Below are positions 36,698-42,660 of a stretch of DNA of 64,000 nt, in pieces; the first letter of the stretch is position 1, and each line of letters starts with the position of its first letter. Both the position numbers and the translations under genes were made by a program. The stretch spans positions 1-64,000 of the forward strand of contig NZ_JBEXNL010000011.1 in assembly GCF_040611135.1 (NCBI RefSeq), given 5' to 3'. Source of the DNA: Tsukamurella sp040611135. Lineage in GTDB: Bacteria > Actinomycetota > Actinomycetes > Mycobacteriales > Mycobacteriaceae. The notes under the pieces are model-generated. The model had not been told where the DNA came from and did not search any database. It saw only the letters and a program-made list of their open reading frames with translations.

Positions 36698-38260
36698 TCA
36701 GATGGGGGAGATCGAGCGTCGCTTCTGCGGGACCCGCGGTGGGCGGCGCTTCACCCGGGTGAGGGCCTCGGCGAGCATCGGTCGGGTGGCCGAGGGCAGC
36801 ACCACGTCATCGATGCCGAAGCCGTCCGCGGCGAGCAGCGGGTCGACATTGGCCTTGAACAGAGTGATCAGATCGGTCCGCGCCTGCGCGGGATCGGGTG
36901 CCGACTCGTACTGCGACCGGAACGCCAGATCGACGGCGCTCTCGATCGGGATGGCGCAGATCTCCGCGGTGGGCCACGCGAGGGAGAGATCGGCGTGCGC
37001 GCTGCGCCCGCCGCCCATCGCGATGTAGGCGGCGCCGTAGGCCTTGCGGGTCACGATCACGAAGCGGGGCACCGTGGCCGCGCCGAGCTCGTATCCGAGA
37101 CGGGCGCTGCGCCGCACCAGGTTCGTCTCCTCGGCCCCCGCGCCGACGAGGAAGCCGGGCAGGTCGATGAGGATGAGGATCGGCAGGCCGAACGCGTCGC
37201 ATACCGCGATGAAGTGCGCCGCCTTCTCGCACGCGTGCGCGTCGAGCGCGCCGGCGTGGACCCGCGGCTGGTTGGCCACGACGCCCATCGGTCGGCCGTC
37301 CACGCGAACCAGCGTGGTCACGAGATTCGGTGCGTGCGTGCGCCCCAGCTCGAAGACGCTGTCGACGTCGGCGATCGCCTCGATGACCTCGACGACGTCG
37401 TAGGCCTGCCGCATCGACGCGGGGATCATCGTGTCGATCGTCTCCGCACCGTCCCCGGGTTCGTGCGGCCCCGCGTTGATCAGCGGCTGTCCGGCCGCCG
37501 ACGGCGGGAGGTAGCTCAGGAATGCGCGGATCGAATCGAGCGCCTCCTGCTCGTCGGCGGTCACCACGTCGACGACGCCGCGCCTCGCCTGCAGGTCCGC
37601 CCCGCCGATCTCGTCGTTGGTGAGATTCTCGCCGGTCGCCGCCCGGACGAGCGGAGCCGAGGAGATGCCGATGGTGCCCATGCCGCGCACGATGGTCACG
37701 AAGTCGCAGCACGCGGAGATGTTCGCGGGCGCGCCGAAGCCGGGCCCCATCATCGCCGCGACCAGCGGCACGTGCCCGGAGAGGTCGGCGAGGCGCAGCA
37801 GGAGCTGTGATCCCGGTGCCGCGAGGCGGGAGTCGAGCGCCTCCTGCATGCGGTGCCCGCCGCCGTCCATGAGCATGATCAGCGGGATCTCGTCGAGGAG
37901 CGCGCGTTCGGCGCAGCGGTCGAGCTTCGCCATGCCGGTGGCGCCATTGCTGCCGCCGAGAACGGTGAAGTCGAAGGCGGCGATCGCCGCGGGCCGGCCG
38001 TCGATGTAGCCGATCCCGGTGACCACGCCGTCGCCGGGCGCGACCAGGGGAGCGGCGCCCTGCTGCGCCGGCCCCGGACCCGCGAGGGCGCCGAATTCGT
38101 GGAAGCCGCCGTTGGCCAACGCCGCCACTCGTTCGCGCGCAGTCATCTTGCCGCGTCCGTGCTGTTTGGCGACCTTCTCGGCCCGCGCCTCGTCGGTCAC
38201 GGCGTGGTAGGCGTCCCGGACGCGGTCGTTGAGCACCTGTTCCGGTGTGGAATCACTCAC
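36698..38260 (-). CDS. Acyl-CoA carboxylase carboxyltransferase subunit (AccD/PccB type)
   Basis: 520 residues from a GTG, full length for an actinobacterial beta subunit. Both crotonase-like halves are present, with ERVAALANGGFHEFG, a Gly-rich DGGGHRMQEAL and, in the second half, IDLPGFLVGAGAEE and AYGAAYIAMGGG. It transfers carboxyl from biotin to an acyl-CoA. No biotin carboxylase or biotin carrier gene is adjacent, so it must borrow one from elsewhere. The acyl substrate cannot be told from sequence. No good ribosome-binding site is visible. Confidence 0.9.
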   Translation of the reverse strand: MSDSTPEQVLNDRVRDAYHAVTDEARAEKVAKQHGRGKMTARERVAALANGGFHEFGALAGPGPAQQGAAPLVAPGDGVVTGIGYIDGRPAAIAAFDFTVLGGSNGATGMAKLDRCAERALLDEIPLIMLMDGGGHRMQEALDSRLAAPGSQLLLRLADLSGHVPLVAAMMGPGFGAPANISACCDFVTIVRGMGTIGISSAPLVRAATGENLTNDEIGGADLQARRGVVDVVTADEQEALDSIRAFLSYLPPSAAGQPLINAGPHEPGDGAETIDTMIPASMRQAYDVVEVIEAIADVDSVFELGRTHAPNLVTTLVRVDGRPMGVVANQPRVHAGALDAHACEKAAHFIAVCDAFGLPILILIDLPGFLVGAGAEETNLVRRSARLGYELGAATVPRFVIVTRKAYGAAYIAMGGGRSAHADLSLAWPTAEICAIPIESAVDLAFRSQYESAPDPAQARTDLITLFKANVDPLLAADGFGIDDVVLPSATRPMLAEALTRVKRRPPRVPQKRRSISPI

Positions 38261-38337
38261 AGTCGGAAGTTAGCAGGCGATCACAGCTTGCTGGACAGCC
38301 GGGCCGGTTCCGTCCATGTGTGCAGGTGGGATGCCCG
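38261..38337. repeat. Direct repeat copy A flanking the YCII gene
   Basis: It shares AGTCGG, AGGCGATCACA, CGGGCCGGTTCCGTCCATGT and GCAGGT-GG-TGCCCG, in that order and orientation, with copy B at 38844-38913. The middle part differs. The two copies are about 575 bp apart on either side of the YCII gene. Confidence 0.65.
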
Positions 38338-38375
38338 ACGGTGCCCCGCTCGCCTCACTGCGGACGCCGACCCGG

Positions 38376-38415
38376 GCGCCCACCGGGCGTCAGTCATGCG
38401 CCCACCGGGCGTCAG
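38376..38415. repeat. Tandem 18-bp repeat at the end of the YCII gene
   Basis: GCGCCCACCGGGCGTCAG occurs at 38376-38393 and 38398-38415 (period 22). Each unit holds a small hairpin CGCCC-ACC-GGGCG. The second unit contains the YCII stop codon (minus strand), so the first looks like a duplicated gene end; the pair could act as a terminator. Confidence 0.6.
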
Positions 38416-38750
38416 CCGGGCAGAGAATCTCCGGGGAAGCCGAGGCAGGGGTACACCTCGCTGTGCATCATCTCGGCCCGGACGCAGGGATCGTCGGCGA
38501 TGATCTCCCTGGCCCGGTCGGGGGGAACGGTCATGATCGCCGTACCGGCCATGGCGTCGTCGAGGATCGGACAGAGGACGGCGATCACGCCGTCCGCCCG
38601 CAGCGAGACCATGCGCCGTTGGTGTTCGAGTTCGATGGCGTCGGCCCCGTCCTGGGCACGGCGCGGGCCCCAGCGGAGGATGAGGAGGCTGAACGGCTGC
38701 GCCGTCTTCACCAGGTCCTGAATCTGTTCGTCCGTCACGGTTGTGCCCAC
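38412..38750 (-). CDS. YCII-related domain protein
   Basis: 112 residues, ferredoxin-like dimeric alpha/beta barrel fold. QPFSLLILRWGPRR, LEHQRRMVSLRADGVIAVLCPILDD and a C-terminal MHSEVYPCLGF fit the YCII family, small enzymes or binding proteins of mostly unknown function. It is flanked by direct repeats on both sides. Confidence 0.7.
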   Translation of the reverse strand: MGTTVTDEQIQDLVKTAQPFSLLILRWGPRRAQDGADAIELEHQRRMVSLRADGVIAVLCPILDDAMAGTAIMTVPPDRAREIIADDPCVRAEMMHSEVYPCLGFPGDSLPG

Positions 38751-38843
38751 GGGTCACTCCTGCGCTGGTGTCGATTCCTTCGCGGTCCGATTCGACGCTA
38801 CTGCGCGGACGCTGAGCGTCGGGCTGATTCGCTCGTGGTCGGG

Positions 38844-38913
38844 AGTCGGTAGGCGATCACATCTCGATGCACACGCGGGCCGGTTCCGTCCATGTCCGCA
38901 GGTCGGGTGCCCG
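38844..38913. repeat. Direct repeat copy B flanking the YCII gene
   Basis: Second copy of the repeat described at 38261-38337, with the core CGGGCCGGTTCCGTCCATGT at 38876-38895 identical in both. It lies directly before the small membrane-protein gene. Confidence 0.65.
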
Positions 38914-38930
38914 GCGATGCTGATCCGAGT

Positions 38931-39164
38931 ATGGTCACGGAAATGACGATCTTTCCCATGGCGATCCTTGCGCTGGTCGTGATGGTGCTCGCCGCCGCAG
39001 CTGTGGCCGGTGTGGTGTATCTCATCGTCCGCGGGTCGAAACAGCGGTCCCGGCCCCCGTATCCGCCCTATCCCGGGTACCCGCCGGTGCAGCAGGGAGG
39101 GCGCGTTCCGCCGCAGTTCCCACCGGCCGAATTCCGTTCGCCCCCTGGCGATACCCGGCCGTGA
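38931..39164 (+). CDS. Small single-helix membrane protein with Pro-rich tail
   Basis: 77 residues from ATG 38931, or 73 from ATG 38943. One hydrophobic helix (IFPMAILALVVMVLAAAAVA) is followed by a Tyr/Pro-rich cytoplasmic or external tail (PPYPPYPGYPPVQQGG). No family recognised. A hairpin terminator follows directly, which supports it being a transcribed gene. Confidence 0.6.
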   Translation: MVTEMTIFPMAILALVVMVLAAAAVAGVVYLIVRGSKQRSRPPYPPYPGYPPVQQGGRVPPQFPPAEFRSPPGDTRP

Positions 39165-39172
39165 ATGGCTGA

Positions 39173-39200
39173 AGCCCCGACCGCGTACGCGATCGGGGCT
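39173..39200. terminator. Bidirectional terminator hairpin between small gene and tRNA-Gly
   Basis: AGCCCCGA (39173-39180) and TCGGGGCT (39193-39200) form an 8-bp stem extended inward by CGC/GCG, placed 9 nt after the membrane gene and 6 nt from the tRNA 3' end. It may serve both. Confidence 0.65.
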
Positions 39201-39205
39201 TCTGG

Positions 39206-39278
39206 AGCGGATGACGGGATTCGAACCCGCGACCCTCACCTTGGCAAGGTGATGCGCTACCAACTGCGCTACATCCGC
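39206..39278 (-). tRNA. tRNA-Gly (GCC)
   Basis: 73 nt with a complete cloverleaf: acceptor GCGGATG, D-arm GCGC...GCGC, anticodon loop TTGCCAA (anticodon GCC) on a CACC/GGTG stem, T-arm GCGGG-TTCGAAT-CCCGT. CCA is not encoded. It is identical in sequence to the plus-strand tRNA at 41984. Confidence 0.96.
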
Positions 39279-39342
39279 GTGCCTCTCAGGCGAACAACAA
39301 AGTACACGACTGTTGCCTCGTGAGGCGAATCGCCTGGTGGCG

Positions 39343-39483
39343 TCACGCTTCCCGAGGCAGGAGTAGGACCTTCCCGACGGAGTCCTTCGACTCCAGCAGG
39401 GCCTGGCCCTGTTCCGCCTCCGCAAGGGGGAGTCGCGCCGAGATGACCGGCGCGCGCATGAACGTCGGGGCGTTGGTGCTCAT
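39343..39483 (-). pseudogene. 46-residue fragment: C-terminus of a medium-chain quinone oxidoreductase
   Basis: Opens with ATG at 39483 behind GAAAGG and reads MSTNAPTFMRAPVISARLPL, ending with LLESKDSVGKVLLLPREA and a stop at 39343. The section from ISARLPLAEAEQGQALLESKDSVGKVLL matches the last strand-helix of zinc-less MDR quinone reductases (family tail LaeA..A...le.r.s.GKvvL). The other ~280 residues are missing. It follows the acetoacetate decarboxylase gene by 25 bp on the same strand and might still be translated. Confidence 0.6.
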
Positions 39484-39508
39484 GGTGCGCCTTTCGGAGG
39501 GACGGAGC

Positions 39509-40417
39509 TCAGCGGACGGAGAACGGGACCGGCATGTGCAGCGCGGCCTGGGCTCCAGTGTTCACGTCGAACTGGACCGCGCGGATCGGCTTGAGCGAAC
39601 GCAGGTCGTCGGACACGCGGCCCTCGCCGAGGGTGAGGTCGATACCCCGGGGGAACCGCGAGGTCCCGCTGGCGAGCACGTTGGTCTGGTTGAGGGTGGA
39701 GAACCAGGAGCCGTCGCGCTGCGTGTACGAGGTGAGGGTCGAGACCTTCTCGCCGCTCGCGTGGCGCTTCTGCTTCGGCGTCGCGGCGGAGAAAGCCAGG
39801 TCGACGCCACCGTCGGCGTTGGCGATCCGCGCGGTCGTGCGGGTCTCGTCGATGTCGACGTCGACGTCGGTGACCCACTTGGGGAAGCCGTAGCCGTCGT
39901 GCCCGCGGACCTGGGCGATCTGCGTGTTCACGGGCAGCGAGAACACGTAGGAGTGCAGGTGGTCATCGCCGAGCGCGGAGACGAGGTCGGCGAGGCCGGG
40001 GCCGCCGTGCCGGGCCGGCCGGACCGCGACGCCGACAGCGGCCTCGGTGTAGAAGTCGATGTCGCACACGTCGTAGCGGAAGAGCATGACCGAGGCCAGG
40101 GCGAGGCCCGGCGCGACCTCGAGTGGAGCGAGCTCGGCCGGCAGGCGCTTGCGGATGGCGCTGCTCGGGGCGAGCATCGTCAGCCGCGCGGAGGACATCG
40201 CGTAGTAGAAGTTCGGCGTGCGCGTCGGTCCGATGGGGGAGTCCACCTGGGCCTTCGGGAGCGTGCGGAAGAAGCCGACACCCGGCACTCGCGGGTCCTG
40301 CGCGACCTCGTCCAGCGGGGTGTCCATCCGGAAGCGGTCGTAGAGGCCGTCCTTGGGGACGGTGACGGTGCGCCCGCCCAGGTCGACCTCGACGGTGTCC
40401 GTTGCTGCTGGGGTCAT
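39509..40417 (-). CDS. Acetoacetate decarboxylase family protein
   Basis: 302 residues from ATG 40417. FYYAMSSARLTMLAP, the region VMLFRYDVCDIDFYTEAAVGV and GHDGYGFPKWVTDVDVD place it in the ADC superfamily; the Lys in FPKW is at the position expected for family active-site lysines. Members decarboxylate or hydrate beta-keto acids and related substrates, so the exact reaction is open. A large palindrome sits about 35 bp before the start, implying tight control by a repressor. Confidence 0.82.
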   Translation of the reverse strand: MTPAATDTVEVDLGGRTVTVPKDGLYDRFRMDTPLDEVAQDPRVPGVGFFRTLPKAQVDSPIGPTRTPNFYYAMSSARLTMLAPSSAIRKRLPAELAPLEVAPGLALASVMLFRYDVCDIDFYTEAAVGVAVRPARHGGPGLADLVSALGDDHLHSYVFSLPVNTQIAQVRGHDGYGFPKWVTDVDVDIDETRTTARIANADGGVDLAFSAATPKQKRHASGEKVSTLTSYTQRDGSWFSTLNQTNVLASGTSRFPRGIDLTLGEGRVSDDLRSLKPIRAVQFDVNTGAQAALHMPVPFSVR

Positions 40418-40452
40418 GTCCTCGTGGCTCCTCGCCTCGATGATGTATGCAT

Positions 40453-40484
40453 TGCTTACATGAGGGTAGAGCGACATGTAAGCA
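40453..40484. promoter_or_regulatory. 10-bp perfect inverted repeat, operator of the decarboxylase gene
   Basis: TGCTTACATG (40453-40462) and CATGTAAGCA (40475-40484) are perfect complements with a 12-nt spacer. An additional half-like TGTATGCA overlaps to the left at 40444-40451. The site lies 36 bp upstream of the decarboxylase ATG, over its likely promoter. No regulator gene is adjacent. Confidence 0.65.
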
Positions 40485-40512
40485 GTGTCAACACCCGAGT
40501 GGAGTCGAGCGT

Positions 40513-40815
40513 CTAGCGGAAGCGTCCGAGGTTGCGCCGTGCGTCCAGGACGCCGCCGGTGTGGAGGAATCGCTGGACGACCTCCGTCGAGTGCAGGACT
40601 GCGTAGGGCACGCCGAGCCGGCGGGCGAGGAGACTGATCGGGTCGCTCGCGTCGGGGGCGTGGCGCGCCGCCCAGATCAGTGCCGCCTGCATGCTGGGGA
40701 ACCCGGCGGGGCGTGCCCATGAATCCCATCGGGGCGCCGCGACCGCGTGACGTTGAGTCCGATCGATGGTGCGGGGTGGGGCTTCGTCGTGACCGCTTTG
40801 CTCTCTTTGGGGCAT
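40513..40815 (-). CDS. Hypothetical protein, 100 residues
   Basis: ATG at 40815 is preceded by GAGGGAG at good distance. The first ~30 residues are polar; the remainder, with MQAALIWAARHAPDASDPIS and VLHSTEVVQRFLHTGGVLDA, looks helical. I recognise no family. It could be the surviving end of a larger gene. It diverges in time from nothing obvious: the next leftward gene is the decarboxylase, about 95 bp beyond its stop. Confidence 0.45.
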   Translation of the reverse strand: MPQREQSGHDEAPPRTIDRTQRHAVAAPRWDSWARPAGFPSMQAALIWAARHAPDASDPISLLARRLGVPYAVLHSTEVVQRFLHTGGVLDARRNLGRFR

Positions 40816-41170
40816 TTGTATTCTCCCTCAGCAGTTTTCGGGACCACTCGTGGCGGCTCATCAGACGTCCGTCGCGAGACCGGCGGCAAGGGTTGCGCGG
40901 GGTTGCAGGGTGGTTCGGCGATGCGTATCGCGGTTCCGGTGTGGGCGGCGACGGGTTCGCGTAGGGAGGCGTAGTCCGGGCTCGCATATGTGGTTGCAAC
41001 GCTTGATGTTTCGAGAATCCGTGGTCGGCGCTCCCGAGCGAGTGTCGTCCAAGCCGGTTATGATGCACTACGTGCCGCGCCGTCGATGACGGCGCGGATC
41101 AGATCGATCTTCCGTTCCGGGGCTGGAGCCGCTCGGCCCGTCGCGCATCGTGCACCTGGCAGAGGTACCC
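40816..41170. other. 355-bp intergenic region, probable leader of the downstream membrane gene
   Basis: No convincing gene. It contains a consensus -10 TATGAT at 41059-41064 (no clear -35) and a perfect hairpin CCGCGCCGTC-GAT-GACGGCGCGG at 41075-41097, placed between that box and the membrane-protein gene. Several short open frames on both strands lack codon bias. Confidence 0.45.
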
Positions 41171-41566
41171 GTGTCGACCCGACTCTTCTCGCGTGCGCGC
41201 GGCGTCAGTGATCGTGCCCTGTTCTGGAACGGACTCTGTGTCGCGCTGATCGCTCTCGCGATCGTGACCGTGTTCATCGACGCGCTCCCCACGAAGCTGT
41301 CGATCGGGCTGTGTGTGCTCGGGGTGGTCGCCGGCCTCGTCGGTATCCCGCTCTACATCGCCCAGGTGCTCGCCGGGTGGCGTTCGGCTCGCGGTCCTGC
41401 GGTCGCGCCGCCCGAGCCGGAGCCGGTCACGGTGGCCGTCGAAGCCCCCGGCGGGCCGGCCGACAGTGATGTCGAGTCCGATTCCTCTCGTGCGGATGGC
41501 GCCGACGGGCACCGCGCGCGATGCTCGTGCCACGGTCTTCCATGCGGTTCCGTGCCGCACGAGTAG
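41171..41566 (+). CDS. Small two-helix membrane protein
   Basis: 131 residues from GTG 41171 with AGAGG upstream. Two hydrophobic helices (about 19-40 and 46-68) are followed by an acidic, Pro/Ala-rich tail ending in CSCHGLPCGSVPHE. The tail's three Cys are unusual for a small membrane protein. No family could be named with confidence. Confidence 0.55.
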   Translation: MSTRLFSRARGVSDRALFWNGLCVALIALAIVTVFIDALPTKLSIGLCVLGVVAGLVGIPLYIAQVLAGWRSARGPAVAPPEPEPVTVAVEAPGGPADSDVESDSSRADGADGHRARCSCHGLPCGSVPHE

Positions 41567-41624
41567 GTGCCCCTCGGTGGTCCACGTCGAGATCCGTGCG
41601 GTGGTTCGGGCCGGAAAACGAAGA

Positions 41625-41648
41625 AAACCGCCTGTCACCAGGCGGTTT
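41625..41648. terminator. Bidirectional rho-independent terminator
   Basis: AAACCGCCTG (41625-41634) and CAGGCGGTTT (41639-41648) form a 10-bp stem with a 4-nt loop, with T-rich flanks in both directions. It separates the small membrane gene from the convergent tRNA-Val. Confidence 0.8.
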
Positions 41649-41653
41649 CTCGG

Positions 41654-41725
41654 TGGTCCTAGCTGGGATCGAACCAGCGACCTTCCCCGTGTGAAGGGGA
41701 CGCTCTCCCACTGAGCCATAGGACC
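41654..41725 (-). tRNA. tRNA-Val (CAC)
   Basis: 72 nt with acceptor GGTCCTA/TAGGACC, D-stem GCTC/GAGC, anticodon loop TTCACAC (anticodon CAC) on TCCCC/GGGGA, and T-stem GCTGG/CCAGC with TTCGATC. No encoded CCA. Confidence 0.95.
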
Positions 41726-41762
41726 GGAGCTGCGCGCGACTCCGTGTTACCAGGGAGGCGAA

Positions 41763-41777
41763 CGAGAGAGAACACTA
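41763..41777 (-). promoter_or_regulatory. tRNA-Val promoter -10 and leader, copy of a conserved 15-mer
   Basis: On the minus strand it reads TAGTGTTCTCTCTCG, identical to the segment before the plus-strand tRNA-Gly cluster. TAGTGT is in -10 position; TTACCC 19 nt upstream may be the -35. The two copies form a 15-bp inverted repeat about 150 bp apart. Confidence 0.6.
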
Positions 41778-41907
41778 ACACGACCGCTGAGCGAAAGGGT
41801 AATCGGGCGCCCCATCAGCGATTACAGTCCCATCCCGTAAGCCGACGCGGTCTCGGATGCGCCCCGACCACGCCGACTGCGCACGAAACATGGGGTGACC
41901 AGCCGAT

Positions 41908-41946
41908 TTGGCAGAGCGCGCGATGTTCACGTAGTGTTCTCTCTCG
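41908..41946 (+). promoter_or_regulatory. Promoter of the tRNA-Gly-Cys-Val cluster
   Basis: TTGGCA at 41908-41913, an 18-nt spacer and TAGTGT at 41932-41937, followed by TCTCTCTCG. The 15-mer from TAGTGT on is repeated before the divergent tRNA-Val, suggesting a shared stable-RNA promoter/leader element. Confidence 0.65.
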
Positions 41947-41983
41947 CACCGGAAAGGCGTTCCAAGCGCCGGTTCGGACGAAT

Positions 41984-42056
41984 GCGGATGTAGCGCAGTT
42001 GGTAGCGCATCACCTTGCCAAGGTGAGGGTCGCGGGTTCGAATCCCGTCATCCGCT
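41984..42056 (+). tRNA. tRNA-Gly (GCC)
   Basis: 73 nt, identical over its full length to the minus-strand copy at 39206-39278. First gene of a Gly-Cys-Val cluster, an arrangement known from mycobacteria (glyV-cysU-valV). Confidence 0.96.
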
Positions 42057-42073
42057 CGAAGTGGGCTTACCGT

Positions 42074-42144
42074 GGCGGTGTGGCCGAGTGGTGAGGCAAC
42101 GGCCTGCAAAGCCGTGCACACGGGTTCGATTCCCGTCGCCGCCT
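42074..42144 (+). tRNA. tRNA-Cys (GCA)
   Basis: 71 nt: acceptor GGCGGTG...CGCCGCC, anticodon loop CTGCAAA (GCA), T-loop TTCGATT. The next three bases are CCA, so the 3' end may be encoded. It starts 17 nt after tRNA-Gly. Confidence 0.95.
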
Positions 42145-42196
42145 CCAACACGCTCAGCCACTCCGCATCGGAGCGGCTGAGCCCCACTTCATGAAG

Positions 42197-42268
42197 GCGC
42201 GATTAGCTCAGTGGGAGAGCGCTTCCCTGACACGGAAGAGGTCACTGGTTCAATCCCAGTATCGCGCA
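42197..42268 (+). tRNA. tRNA-Val (GAC)
   Basis: 72 nt: acceptor GCGCGAT/ATCGCGC, anticodon loop CTGACAC (GAC) on CTTCC/GGAAG, T-loop TTCAATC. Last gene of the cluster; the terminator follows 4 nt later. Confidence 0.95.
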
Positions 42269-42499
42269 CAACACGAAACCCCCTGAAATCCAGGGGGTTT
42301 CGTCGTATCTGCAGTCCGGAGTATGCGGCGCGACGGTCAGCGCGCCTCCCTCAACGGCCTCGATCAGGACTCGTGTGGCGAGGGCATGGAACCGGTCCGG
42401 ATCATGAGTTCCCACGGCCTGCAGCGCGACGCGGTAGTTCACTCCGTGGCGCCGGCTGTAGTCCCTGGCTGCGCGCTTGCGTGCTGAGTTCGATGTCAT
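42242..42499 (-). pseudogene. Small open frame running into a tRNA gene, possible remnant
   Basis: 85 residues from ATG 42499. The N-terminal half (SARKRAARDYSRRHGVNYRV followed by ALQAV) resembles the Arg-rich, Y-x-x-A motif seen in short actinobacterial proteins. The C-terminal part reads through the terminator and the 3' end of tRNA-Val on the opposite strand, so the natural end of the gene seems lost. No ribosome-binding site is visible. Confidence 0.35.
42273..42303 (+). terminator. Strong terminator of the tRNA cluster
   Basis: ACGAAACCCCCTG (42273-42285) and CAGGGGGTTTCGT (42291-42303) form a perfect 13-bp stem around AAATC. Confidence 0.85.
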
Positions 42500-42660
42500 C
42501 GTCGATCACCATCCGGGTCGGTGACGGAGTTCTCCGCGCCCCGGCGGGCACCGCCTCTGTCGTCGCGTGCCACGTCGGTGACCGTTCGTGCCGAGTCCGC
42601 GATGCGCGCCCGGCCGTAGGATCAGATGAGGCAAGCTGCACTGCGAGGAGGTGGTTGCGC
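42500..42660. other. Leader of the AraC gene
   Basis: No gene supported. A purine-rich AGGAGG at 42647-42652 is the ribosome-binding site for the AraC-type regulator. Promoter boxes could not be assigned. Confidence 0.4.

Noticed and set aside
36575..37810. Plus-strand frame opposite the carboxyltransferase
   Set aside because: Antisense shadow; the minus-strand protein has conserved motifs along its full length.
40861..41052. Small Arg-rich minus-strand frame
   Set aside because: No ribosome-binding site, no hydrophobic core and no codon preference.
39206..42056. Integrated mobile element between tRNA-Gly copies
   Set aside because: No integrase, transposase or att-like direct repeat was found; the tRNA copies are inverted, not direct, so phage-type integration is not supported.
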